Assembly (NCBI GenBank): GCA_039000515.1
Contig: JBCFYV010000012.1
Location: 125,866,132 to 125,930,131 of the forward strand
DNA length: 64,000 bases
Reading direction: 5' to 3'
Origin: Timema cristinae
Lineage: Eukaryota; Arthropoda; Insecta; Phasmatodea; Timematidae
A program made the position numbers and the translations under genes. Position 1 is the first letter of the stretch, and the number at the start of each line of letters is the position of its first letter. The notes below the pieces were generated by a model, which saw only the letters and a program-made list of their open reading frames with translations, was not told the origin of the DNA and did no database searches. Positions 11,956 through 22,059 of the stretch are shown here, piece by piece.

Positions 11956-12528
11956 TTCAAGGGCTATTAATGGATTTATATTATAGAAAGGGATGAGCAA
12001 GCCTTTTTTAGAGGAAATGTTGACATCATTTTCAGGAAGAGCGAATGGTAAAACTCCCATGATACATCACATCGTGAGAATAACTCGCAGAGCACCCGAC
12101 CGAGACACAAACCTAGACCTCTGGAAGTTGCTCACTGAGATATTCTTTCCCCGTTACTTTGTGCTCCGTTACAAGAGAACACTCTGGAGTCTGGAATAAC
12201 GAATTGGTGATAGGGTGGTTGAGGAACTGGAAAGGGTTCAAATGGCACATGCCTAAATAAACCTGACAGACCCATTCTAGGTATTTGGCTCCACGGACAG
12301 AACACCGGTAGGAACGCACAAAGTTTAGCCATTGTTAATTTCATTCCAGTAAAAATGTTCTCTGTATGATTTAGAAGTTTCGACACAATGGAGGTCAGCA
12401 AACAGTTTCCTGTGATGAGGATCTAGAAGTCTCCACACCCTCTGGTAACAATGGCAACCACCCCCTCGTAATCCACCCTCCTCGGCAGTTGTTAGAACCT
12501 CTCTAGGACAAGGCTATGTTGTAAATAC
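11956..12528. other. Unassigned sequence
   Basis: Short open frames on both strands (12113-12319 and 12132-12401 minus, 11993-12199 plus) overlap each other and carry no recognisable motif. No gene is called. Confidence 0.5.
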
Positions 12529-12741
12529 CAACTTGACAAAATGAAGGGCCGGTGAAACTTGAGAGGTAGGAGTTGATGTCTGGTTGAGGCACAGGATCAA
12601 CTTGACAAAATGAAGGGCCGGTGAAACTTGAGAGGTAGGAGTTGATGTCTGGTTGAGGCACAGGATCAACTTGACAAAATGAAGGGCCAGTGAAACTTGA
12701 GAGGTAGGAGTTGATGTCTGGTTGAGGCACAGGATCAACTG
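12529..12741. repeat. 69-bp tandem repeat, 3 copies
   Basis: The unit starts CAACTTGACAAAATGAAGGG, with starts at 12529, 12598 and 12667. Copies are almost identical. The length is a multiple of 3, so minus-strand frames remain open through it. Confidence 0.95.
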
Positions 12742-12790
12742 TTCAAATCTCTCTTTAACGGAACCACAGGATCTAGACCCTGATTTTGTC

Positions 12791-13072
12791 GACCTCGGTG
12801 TTTTTAGGGTAAAGTGCTCGCACCCGGTGTTGATGGGTCCAAACCCATCCGGGTTCATTGGATTTTTCCTAAGCGATAAAAATCCGCAGCACAACTTCCT
12901 ATGAGAGGAAGTAAATCCACCGGTATCACGTTGACATACGGCATGTAAAATACCCTGGAAGTTATGTGAAAACACCTCTCCTGGCTAAATTGGTAGGCCC
13001 TTTCTCGCTCACTCATAGAATTGCTCGTGTGCTGATATTATCAGTCGGTTCAGAAAGTGTATGTTAAACACC
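12791..13072 (+). mobile_element. SINE D copy, near full length
   Basis: The head is ACCTCGGTGTTTTTAGGGT with an A-box-like AGGGTAAAGTGCTCGC and a B-box-like GGGTCCAAACCC. The body motif GCACAACTTCCT is followed by the 3' end AGTCGGTTCAGAAAGTGTAT and TTAAACACCTCAA. The same order of blocks occurs at 31199-31492 (plus), 32326-32592 (minus) and 50213-50490 (minus). Confidence 0.75.
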
Positions 13073-13229
13073 TCAACTGTTCCGTAAGGCTTTATTTCGT
13101 ACCAGAATGCTACTGTATGGCAATAGTTTGGTAATATAAGAGACGGGTTTAGCTACCCTAATCACGGTGAGGTGAGCACAATGATATATTTTTATTGCAA
13201 ACTTTGATGGACAGTCAATGTCAAACCTT

Positions 13230-13443
13230 GGAGAGACTAAATACAGTAGTTGGTCATAAGCTTACAGTTACACATCCTTAGGGATTAGGATTACTCTCTA
13301 ATTGGCTAAATACAGTAGTTGGTCATAAGCTTACAGTTACACATCCTTAGGGATTAGGATTACTCTCTAATTGGCTAAATACAGTAGTTGGTCATAAGCT
13401 TACAGTTACACATCCTTAGGGATTAGGATTACTCTCTAATTGG
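13230..13443. repeat. 69-bp tandem repeat, 3 near-identical copies
   Basis: The unit starts TAAATACAGTAGTTGGTCAT, with starts at 13238 and 13307. Copies are essentially identical, suggesting a young triplication. The sequence is unrelated to the 69-bp unit 500 bp upstream. Confidence 0.95.
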
Positions 13444-13477
13444 CTTCTTCGTCGTGACTTTTATTTTAAGCAGCCTA

Positions 13478-13715
13478 TATTACTACCAGTTAGGATTATA
13501 CACCTGTGTACTAATTAATCTATTGAGTTAGAGATGAGGAAGGTTGAATTTTGAGGAAGTGCACCCACAATCGCGTGAAGGGATAGTTGAAAAACCATTT
13601 AGAAAATATCACCCTCAGTACAACCGACCGGAATCGAACCCCGATCTCCCCCGTCATTGGCAATCTAGTCTATTGGGAGGGTGACGCCTTAGACCATGCG
13701 AACACCGAAGCATGT
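13478..13715 (-). mobile_element. SINE A copy, near full length
   Basis: On the minus strand it has the head CGGTGTTCGCATGGTCTAAG, a B-box GGGGTTCGATTCC, the body CTGAGGGTGATATTTTC, and the tail GTATAATCC...GGTAGTAATA. The left end (13478-13500) is the eroded tail ACTACCAGTTAGGATTATAC. Confidence 0.8.
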
Positions 13716-13764
13716 CATGACTAAATTGAAATTACAAATTTTTTTTAATCAAAAGCAGTCTGTA

Positions 13765-13922
13765 GTTTATTTCGTGGCTATGATAACCCTGTCTACTGAG
13801 CTAAAGGTCCCGGGTTCAATTCCCGGCGTGACTGTAAAATGTATCATAAGTGAAATATGGGTTTACCATTTCACAGTGGTAAGCTAACGGCCGGGGACTG
13901 GACGTTGTGCCTGTCCTAGTCT
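13765..13922 (+). mobile_element. SINE C copy
   Basis: A tRNA-like head has an A-box-like region (near 13770-13800) and a B-box GGGTTCAATTCCC (13812-13824). It is followed by the family C body GCTAACGGCCGGGGACTGG and GTTGTGCCTGTCCTAGT. The related copies at 21310 and 52250 share GCTGGGG...GTTGTGT in the same place. Confidence 0.6.
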
Positions 13923-14609
13923 TAAGTTAGATTATAAGGCATATGCCAGGCCTTGTGGTGGGAAATGTATGGCTTGAATAGAGAACTGACCACAGGATGG
14001 AATAGGAATGTATGGAAGGTAAAGATAACAAGATGGGTGTGTTCTATAGTGTGGTGTAAAACAAACTTACAGTAAACTATTTTCATAAATTCATATTTCA
14101 ATAACATAAAAACGCTTAAAACAATAATTTAAAAAAAAAGTTTGTAGTGAAAGTTTTGACTTACAAATTGGCAGCTCGACATATGCTAGTCTTGCAGATA
14201 GTTTGTATTGGCGTATGGACACATGAGAGAAGATGTGACACCTGTTCCTAGTTACCGGATAAGACCATTTGTAAGTAAATGAGGGCTTAACCGTGGTCCC
14301 AACACTAGGAGTGCGAGTCATGGGTGGTCCTGCAGAGTACTAGAGCCTCGCGTGTCTTTATTTCATCTTATTTTACCTTAATCCCATGTTCTATGATATA
14401 CACCTGGTTTACGTTCAACGATAGAAATATTACTTTGAAGATTCCCCCAATGTAGGCTTGCTGCCTTGCAGGGGAAACAGAGAGTATATTATATATATGT
14501 ATTTGTTTCTGTAGAGCTGTGTGGAATTTATGCCCTGCATAGTTTTGGTTGGAATAACAGTAGCTAACATTCAAACCTATTTCTTTGCGGCCAACATTGA
14601 TACTGTTTT
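13923..14609. other. Unassigned sequence
   Basis: No gene recognised. Several short minus-strand frames (13922-14107, 14091-14321, 14368-14574) have no recognisable content. Confidence 0.5.
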
Positions 14610-14614
14610 ATCAT

Positions 14615-14700
14615 ATTATTTCTGTTATTTTATAGGTATTGATAATATCCATACAAACGTGACAGCTGTAGATAACATTACTTGACGTAAGAATATATTA
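14615..14700 (-). mobile_element. Dispersed repeat E fragment
   Basis: The block TATTGATAATATCCATACAA, ACGTGACAGCTGTAGATAAC, ATTACTTGACG recurs (complementary) at about 23850-23935 and 37855-37950, and again in this orientation near 29930-29985. No coding content. Confidence 0.5.
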
Positions 14701-14771
14701 AAATTGTTTAAGTAACTTTAGTAACTAATTTATACTGTTCTTCCTACCAAAATCTTAATATATCTTATATA

Positions 14772-15190
14772 CAGTAGAGCCCACGTATCCGCTGATCCAG
14801 TATCCGCAGTTTGCCGCTGCCCAGTTTTATTTATCTTTATTTAAAGAGAAAAATTGTTTTATAAGTCACAATGGCTACACCATCACTCCACTTCATCTTA
14901 TCATAGGGATTGTGCTACCATATCACCATCATCACCAGTGATAGTCTCAACAAGAAGACTGGAGAATATAGGTACACTGTACTGCACAGTACACTGTACT
15001 GCACAGTACACGTTATGTACTTTATTATTATGTACTTTATTTAATGTTGTTAATGTCTTAATGTTGATAATTTATCAATTAAACTTTACCGTATTTTTAT
15101 ATGTTACACGAATATCACGTTTAATAGTTGGATATTATCCGTGGTAGATCTAGGAACGCGTTCCCCCCGGATATGGGGACCCTACTTTAT
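14772..15190. mobile_element. pogo/Tigger-like MITE (about 419 bp)
   Basis: The left end CAGTAGAGCCCACGTATCCG and the complement of the right end AAGTAGGGTCCCCATATCCG are terminal inverted repeats, with TA on both sides. The internal ATCCGC/ATCCGTGG blocks near both ends are characteristic of Tc1-mariner pogo/Tigger non-autonomous elements (family knowledge). The interior has a short two-copy repeat of the self-complementary ACACTGTACTGCACAGT (14971-15011). No transposase is present. Confidence 0.6.
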
Positions 15191-15209
15191 TTTAATAAAA
15201 CGGATAGGG

Positions 15210-15503
15210 TGACCTGGCGGTCTAGGGGTAAGGTGTCAGACTTCTGTGCTGGCGGCCGGGGTTCAATCCTCGGTCCCGGCACAGATTTATCTGATTACCA
15301 AACCCTTCCTTCACCTCTGACAAGACATCTCGTGAATGTGGGGAATGCCAGGCCTCCACCGTGGTTCGGATTCCACGTTAAACTGTAGGTCCTCCATTAC
15401 ATCTCACAATCACCCTACCATTACACATTAGCGTAAGTGCGTATAACCCGAACGGGTAGTAAGACGTGGTGCTAATAATAATTATAATAATAAAACGAAT
15501 AGT
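15210..15503 (+). mobile_element. SINE B copy, near full length
   Basis: The tRNA-like head has an A-box TGGCGGTCTAGGGGTAAGG and a B-box GGGGTTCAATCC. The body CCAGGCCTCCACCGTGGTTC is followed by the tail TAACCCGAACGGGTAGTAAG, ACGTGGTGCTAA, then an AAT-rich microsatellite. The 3' tail is the same as in SINE A, though head and body differ. Confidence 0.85.
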
Positions 15504-15707
15504 TCGTGTATCTGTCTGTCACGAGCGTTGCGTGATATCTCTCCCGCGCAGAGGTTAGAAATTTAAAAATCGGTAACCCTGCGCACGGACATGAGCACCT
15601 AGGAACAGCAATTTTAAGATTGGGATTTTATTTTTCTTTGTAATTTACTAGAAACTGGGTAGTAAGAAACAAAATGAAGAGATTTTATTTCTGTCTGTTT
15701 GAAGTCA

Positions 15708-15710
<3 letters not shown>

Positions 15711-15766
<56 letters not shown>

Positions 15767-16057
15767 TAATACTACTAGCATCGCGTCTTACTACCCGTTC
15801 GGGTTATACGCACTTACGCTAATGTGTAATGGTAGGGTGATTGTGAGATGAAATGGAGGACCTACAGTTTAACGTGGAATCCGAACCACGGTGGAGGCCT
15901 GGTATTCCTCACATTCACAAGTTGTGATTAATACACGTCTTGTCAGAGGTGAAGGAAGGGTTTGGCCATCAGATAAATCTGTGTCGGGACCGAGGATTGA
16001 ACCCCGGACCCCCATCGCAGAGGTCTGACACCTTACCCCTAGATCACCAAGTCATCA
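15711..16057 (-). mobile_element. SINE B copy, full length, with (ATT)n tail
   Basis: It begins with about 56 bp of ATT repeats (15711-15766), then TCTTACTACCCGTTCGGGTT, the body ATTCCGAACCACGGTGGAGG, and the B-box complement GGATTGAACCCCGG. The head ends near CCAAGTCATC. It is inverted relative to the copy at 15210. A short insertion near 15918-15935 separates it from that copy. Confidence 0.85.
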
Positions 16058-16369
16058 ATAGTTTGAAATAAAGAAACGCCGTGTTCATCTGTCAGTAATT
16101 TATAAATTCGTGAAAGAATATCAATACTCTTACATAGATATTGGTAGTTGATGGCAATTATTTTTTCTAAAAAAGAGGTTTGTGATCAGAAAATTTTGTA
16201 GAGCATTGCAAAATAAATACGGTAGTCTCTATCTCTCTCTCTCCCTCTCTCTTGTGAAGGTCTGAGGGAGTAAAGATGGTATAGTTTGTCCTCGGCTCCC
16301 CTTGGAGAGAATTGTGAGCAGAGCAGGCTGTGGACAATGTGGGGAATTTTGTGTCTGTAGTACTGGCCG
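16058..16369. other. Unassigned sequence with CT-rich tract
   Basis: A (CT)n-rich tract is at 16227-16252. Otherwise nothing recognised. Confidence 0.5.
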
Positions 16370-17348
16370 GTCTGCTGGTGTAGTTAATCAGTTGTAGGAT
16401 ATAACTACTGGTGTAGCTAATCAGTTGTATGATATAACTACTGGTGTAGCTAATCAGTTGTATGATTTAACTACTGGTGTAGCTACTCAGTTGTATGATA
16501 TAACTACTGGTGTAGTTAATCAGTTGTAGGATATAACTACTAGTGTAGCTAATCAGTTGTATGATATAACTACTGGTGTAGCTAATCAGTTGTATGATAT
16601 AACTACTGGTGTAGTTAATCAGTTGTAGGATATAACTACTGGTGTAGCTAATCAGTTGTATGATATAACTACTAGTGTAGCTAATCAGTTGTATGATATA
16701 GCTACTGGTGTAGCTAATCAGTTGTATGATATAACTACTGGTGTAGTTAATCAGTTGTAGGATATAACTACTGGTGTAGCTAATCAGTTGTATGATATAA
16801 CTACTAGTGTAGCTAATCAGTTGTATGATATAGCTACTGGTGTAGCTAATCAGTTGTATGATATAACTACTGGTGTAGTTAATCAGTTGTAGGATATAGC
16901 TACTGGTGTAGCTAATCAGTTGTATGATATAACTACTAGTGTAGCTAATCAGTTGTATGATATAACTACTGGTGTAGTTAATCAGTTGTAGGATATAACT
17001 ACTGGTGTAGCTAATCAGTTGTATGATATAACTACTGGTGTAGCTAATCAGTTGTATGATATAACTACTGGTGTAGCTAATCAGTTGTATGATATAACTA
17101 CTGGTGTAGTTAATCAGTTGTAGGATATAACTACTAGTGTAGCTAATCAGTTGTATGATATAACTACTAGTGTAGCTAATCAGTTGTATGATATAACTAC
17201 TAGTGTAGCTAATCAGTTGTATGATATAACTACTAGTGTAGCTAATCAGTTGTATGATATAACTACTAGTGTAGCTAATCAGTTGTATGATATAGCTACT
17301 GGTGTAGTTAATCAGTTGTGTGATATAGCTACTGGTGTAGCTAATCAC
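16370..17348. repeat. 33-bp minisatellite, about 30 copies, higher-order pattern
   Basis: The unit is GGTGTAGCTAATCAGTTGTA then TGATATAACTACT. A marked variant (GTTGTAGGAT) occurs at 16391, 16523, 16622, 16754, 16886, 16985 and 17117, that is at steps of 132, 99, 132, 132, 99 and 132 bp. The period is a multiple of 3 and leaves a 325-codon minus-strand frame (16467-17444, an 11-residue repeat SSYIIQLISYT). I regard this as a by-product. Confidence 0.96.
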
Positions 17349-17763
17349 ACGCAGGATTTGTCCAACTGAGATTGTAATGGGTCTGAGCAGGTAGGTTCGT
17401 GTTCGAGTCTGGTCAAGGGCTCTTGTGATGATTTGTGTGGTCAATGCCGTGCGGCCTGGTCTCCGTGCATTGTAACACGTCCCTCGACATTGACTTTCTC
17501 ACACATTTCGTCTGGATTTTTAAATTCGTGGTGCGCCAACTGGTGGTTTCGTGTATGCTCGACACGTCCCAGGTGGAAGTGCCAGCCAGCACCCGTCCCA
17601 GGACTCACACTCTTAGAGGGGTAATTGTGTGGTAGCACTCGGCCAGCTTTGACATGTAACCAACAACCACTCGCGGGACCAGGGGTGGACACAAGCCTCG
17701 ACAGGCGAGCGGGCGGAGGCCCTGCTTTAACTAGACGTCTGGTATATCCTGTATCTGACTGTT
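17349..17763. other. GC-richer unassigned sequence
   Basis: A B-box-like GTGTTCGAGTCTGG lies at 17400-17413 just after the array, so an unrecognised SINE fragment is possible. Overlapping short frames on both strands have no recognisable motif. Confidence 0.4.
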
Positions 17764-18110
17764 ACCTACTTCGGTGGCCGCATGGTCTAAGGTAGTGGTC
17801 AGCAAGATACAGAATTAACATTTTTTCCAAACCAGCCCACAATTTTTTTTTTCTTGACAAAAACGACCCAAGATATTAAAAACGTCGCCAACTGCTGGTC
17901 AAAGGCGTCACTCTTTAAATAGACTAGATTGACGATGAAGAAGAGATCGAGGTTCGAATCTTGGTTGGGTGTACTGAGGGTGTTTTTTCCTAAAAGTGTT
18001 TCTGCCCTCCCTTCACGCCAATTTGGGTACACTAACTCCAAATTAAACCCTCCTCATTCCTAACGCATTATTGTAATTAGTGCATATGTGTATCAACCGG
18101 GCGGGAGCAA
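17764..18110 (+). mobile_element. SINE A copy, full length, interrupted by a nested hAT-like element
   Basis: The head is ACTTCGGTGGCCGCATGGTC, cut at TAAGG (17792). It resumes at 17898 with GTCAAAGGCGTCACTC, then the B-box GAGGTTCGAATCTTGG, the body GTACTGAGGGTGTTTTTTCC, and the tail CGCATTATTGTAATTAGTGC with an eroded CCGGGCGGGAGCAAG. Confidence 0.85.
17793..17897. mobile_element. Nested hAT-like MITE (105 bp)
   Basis: The ends TAGTGGTCAGCAAG and (complement) CAGCAGTTGGCGACG are imperfect inverted repeats of hAT type. It is flanked by 8-bp target duplications GTCTAAGG (17785-17792) and GTCAAAGG (17898-17905), 7 of 8 identical. Removing it restores a continuous SINE A head. The sequence differs from the 238-bp element at 11689. 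Confidence 0.7.
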
Positions 18111-18221
18111 GATCGACGATTATGAGAAGATTTTCTTACACTGACTCAACGTTGCATTCAGGTTAAGTTCTACCAACTGAAATATAGGAGAGAAATGTGG
18201 ACTCAATGTTCCGATTGACCT

Positions 18222-20722
18222 CATTACACCCTGTCTCTATCTTGAGCTAGTTCTATCCAGTCCACCTCATTACACCCTATCTCTATTCTGAGCTAGTTCT
18301 ATCCAGTCCACCTCATTACACCTTATCTCTATCTTGAGCTAGTTCTATCCAGTCCACCTCATTACACCTATCCCTATCTGGAGTTAGTTCTATCCAGTCC
18401 ACCTCATTACACCCTATCTCTATCCTGAGCTAGTTCTATCCAGTCCACCTCATTACACCCTAACTCTAACTTGAGCTAGTTCTATCCAGTCCACCTCATT
18501 ACACCCTATCTCTATCCTGAGCTAGTTCTATCCAGTCCACCTCATTACACCCTATCTCTATCCTGAGCTAGTTCTATCCAGACCACCTCATTACACCTTA
18601 TCTCTATCCTGAGCTAGTTCTATCCAGTCCACCTCATTACACCTTATCTCTATCTTGAGCTAGTTCTATCCAGTCCACCTCATTACACCTATCCCTATCT
18701 TGAGTTAGTTCTATCCAGTCCACCTCATTACACCCTATCTCTATCCTGAGCTAGTTCTATCCAGTCCACCTCATTACACCCTATCTCTATCCTGAGCTAG
18801 TTCTATCCAGTCCACCTCATTACACCCTATCTCTATCTTGAGCTAGTTCTATCCAGTCCACCTCATTACACCCTATCTCTATCCTGAGCTAGTTCTATCC
18901 AGTCCACCTCATTACACCCTATCTCTATCTGGAGTTAGTTCTATCCAGTCCACCTCATTACACCCTATCTCTATCCTGAGCTAGTTCTATCCAGTCCACC
19001 TCATTACACCCTAACTCTAACTTGAGCTAGTTCTATCCAGTCCACCTCATTACACCCTATCTCTATCCTGAGCTAGTTCTATCCAGTCCACCTCATTACA
19101 CCCTATCTCTATCCTGAGCTAGTTCTATCCAGTCCACCTCATTACACCCTATCTCTATATTTAGCCAGTTCTATCCAGTCCACCTCATTACACCCTATCC
19201 CCTTCTTGAGCCAGTTATATCCAGTCCACCTCATTACACCTTATCTTTATCTTGAGCTAGTTCTATCCAGTCCACCTCATTACACCTTATCTTTATCTTG
19301 AGCTAGTTCTATCCAGTCCACCTCATTACACCCTATCTCTAACTTGAGCTGGTTCTATCCAGTCCACCTCATTACACCCTATCTCTATCCTGAGCTAGTT
19401 CTATCCAGTCCACCTCATTACACCCTATCTCTATCTTGAGCTAGTTCTAACAAGTCCACCTCATTACACCCTATCTCTATCTTGAGCTAGTTCTATCGAG
19501 TCTACCTCACTACACCCTATCTCTATCTTGAGCTAGTTCTATCCAGTCCACCTCATTACACCCTATCCCTATCTTGAGCTAGTTATATCCAGTCCACCTC
19601 ATTACACCCTATTTCTATCTTGAGCTAGTTCTATCCAGTCCACCTCATTACACCCTATCCCTATCTTGAGCTAGTTCTATCCAGTCCACCTCATTACACC
19701 CTATCTCTAACTTGAGCTGGTTCTATCCAGTCCACCTCATTACACCCTATCTCTATCCTGAGCTAGTTCTATCCAGTCCACCTCATTACACCCTATCTCT
19801 AACTTGAGCTGGTTCTATCCAGTCAACCTCATTACACCCTATCTCTATCCTGAGCTAGTTCTATCGAGTCTACCTCACTACACCCTATCTCTATCTTGAG
19901 CTAGTTCTATCCAGTCCACCTCATTACACCCTATCCCTATCTTGAGCTAGTTATATCCAGTCCACCTCATTACACCCTATTTCTATCTTGAGCTAGTTCT
20001 ATCCAGTCCACCTCATTACACCCTATCCCTATATTGAGATAGTTCTATCCAGTCCACCTCATTACACCCTATCTCTATCTTGAGCTAGTTCTAACCAGTC
20101 CACCTCATTACACCATATCTCTAACTTGAGCTGGTTCTATCCAGTCAACCTCATTACACCCTATCTCTATCCTGAGCTAGTTCTATCCAGTCTACCTCAC
20201 TGCACCCTATCTCTATCTTGAGCTAGTTCTATCCAGTCCACCTCATTACACCCTATCCCTATCTTGAGCTAGTTATATCCAGTCCACCTCATTACACCCT
20301 ATTTCTATCTTGAGCTAGTTCTATCCAGTCCACCTCATTACACCCTATCCCTATATTGATATAGTTCTATCCAGTCCACCTCATTACACCCTATCTCTAT
20401 CTTGAGCTAGTTCTAACCAGTCCACCTCATTACACCATATCTCTAACTTGAGCTGGTTCTATCCAGTCAACCTCATTACACCCTATCTCTATCCTGAGCT
20501 AGTTCTATCCAGTCCACCTCATTACACCCTATCTCTATCCTGAGCTAGTTCTATTCAGTCCACCTCATTACACCTTATCTCTATCTTGAGCTAGTTCTAT
20601 CCAGTCCACCTCATTACACCATATCTCTATCTTGAGCTAGTTCTATCCAGTCTACCTCACTGCACCCTATCTCTATCCTGAGCTAGTTCTATCCAGTCCA
20701 CCTCATTACACCCTATCTCCTT
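18222..20722 (-). repeat. 46-bp minisatellite derived from a retrotransposon ORF, about 54 copies
   Basis: The plus-strand unit is CCACCTCATTACACCCTATC, TCTATCTTGAGCTAGTTCTA, TCCAGT, with 46-bp spacing (18244, 18290). On the minus strand one unit reads GCNEVDWIELAQDRDR, part of the C terminus of insect endonuclease-reverse transcriptases. The frame shifts by one base at each junction, so the array is not translatable. Units vary at CTATCT/CTATCC/CTAACT and GAGCTAG/GAGTTAG. Variant combinations recur across blocks (19490-20720), consistent with segmental amplification. Confidence 0.96.
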
Positions 20723-20830
20723 CAGATTCATTATAATGTTATCCTCCTATCTGTGACTACATCTTCCCGTGGGGTCTGCAGTTAGTACCTTGAATACGGT
20801 TCTAGTTTCCTTTAACCCAACAATGTCAGG
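20723..20830 (-). pseudogene. Reverse transcriptase C-terminal remnant adjoining the 46-bp array
   Basis: On the minus strand it reads ETRTVFKVLTADPTG, then after a stop EDNIIMNLKEIGCNEVDW, running directly into the first repeat unit. This corresponds to the RVLVGKPEGKRPLGRPRRRW...EDNIRMDLREIG segment of LINE endonuclease-reverse transcriptases (family knowledge). It shows that the array grew from the element's own 3' coding end. Confidence 0.7.
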
Positions 20831-20954
20831 TAATGACTACAGGGTATGTAACTTATAATTATGTAACCTCCGCCACTCTCAATAATTATCTTCATCTCTT
20901 TTTGATCAACCCATATAATGTATCGAACTTCCTTCCTACCCTCTCGTTAAAGTC

Positions 20955-21139
20955 GCTGGTAGTGACTGAGTGAGAGTGAGAGTGAGATGAGAGTGCAATT
21001 AGTCTCCTCTATAAACCACGCTGGTAATGACTGAGCAAGAGTGAGATGAGAGTGCAATTAGTCTCCTCTATAAACCACGCTGGTAATGACTGAGCAAGAG
21101 TGAGATGAGAGTGCAATTAGTCTCCTCTATAAACCACGC
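20955..21139. repeat. 59-bp tandem repeat, about 3 copies
   Basis: The unit starts CTGGTAATGACTGAGCAAGA, with starts at 21021 and 21080. The first copy is diverged. Confidence 0.93.
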
Positions 21140-21309
21140 CAAGCTACTGTCATCATTGCTACAGTAAATATGTTTCAACATTTAATGTAAAGATGTGATA
21201 CAAATGCAGTGGTGGCTTATGATGAAAACCTTGGGGGGGCGATTTAATGGAAATGATTACTAATTGTTTTCGTAACAACAATCTGGGACCAAGCCAATGT
21301 TTTATGTAG

Positions 21310-21500
21310 ACTAAAGTCCGACGCTTCAGCTCAGCTGGTAGCGAGTCTTTCTCCAGCCCTGACGGTCCTAGGTTCATTTCTTAGAATGGCCGAAAAGTTT
21401 ATTATTTGTGACATTGGGGTCACGAGTGATAAATTAACCGCTGGGGAGCTGGGTGTTGTGTGTGTTAGTTTATAAATCGTGTTCCGTCAGTTAAAATAAT
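21310..21500 (+). mobile_element. SINE C copy
   Basis: The tRNA-like head is CTTCAGCTCAGCTGGTAGCG (A-box) and GTCCTAGGTTCATTTC (B-box). The body is AACCGCTGGGGAGCTGGGTG and TTGTGTGTGTTAGTTTATAA. The right end is not clear. Confidence 0.65.
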
Positions 21501-21514
21501 ACATGTTTTTTAGC

Positions 21515-21700
21515 ACCGTGTATTACTACCCGTTCGGGTTATACCCGTATGTACTTATTACTTTAATGTGCTGGTTATGAGGAAGGTTTAATATAGAGGT
21601 GTATCCGCATTTGCTCAGTACACCTGACTGGGACTCAAACCTCGATATCCCCCATCATGGACATATTGCGAGAGTGACGTGCCAGAGACCGTGTGACCCC
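21515..21700 (-). mobile_element. SINE A copy, with eroded head
   Basis: The tail TATTACTACCCGTTCGGGTT is at the left. The body is shortened, then come the complement of the B-box GGGACTCAAACCTCG and ATTGCGAGAGTGACG. Confidence 0.8.
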
Positions 21701-22059
21701 CTCCTTGAGGTGCTAGGGCTATTGTGTGACCCCTCCCCCTACCCCCTAGTACCTGGAGAGATGCAACTTGCAATTGACGGTCAAATACAAAGTGCACCAA
21801 CACAACATTCCTTATGTCATCTCTTGTCTGAATTACCTTGTGTGTGATGTCGTGAGAACTTGCAAGGCTACCCGCCGGGAGGGGGGTAGGGGGAAGATGC
21901 TAGAAGGGGAGGGGGGAACACTCACGGTCGGAAGAGTGGGGGGACGGTACTTCTTCAGCGGTCCCTCAACTTTACCTCATGCAACCATCAAACACAAGTC
22001 TTGGTTCCGATCTGCCCGGCTCGCGACTGCAGCTAACATTCCTGGCCATTTCTTGTGGC
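21701..22059. other. GC-rich sequence upstream of a candidate promoter
   Basis: It is G-rich on the plus strand at 21870-21950 (several GGGG runs). No supported gene. Confidence 0.4.

Noticed and set aside
15210..15290. Functional tRNA gene
   Set aside because: A- and B-boxes are present, but no full acceptor stem pairs. The same head is followed by a SINE body and tail at several loci.
16467..17444. 325-codon minus-strand frame as a repeat protein gene
   Set aside because: It is created by a 33-bp unit. No domain, signal peptide or splice evidence.
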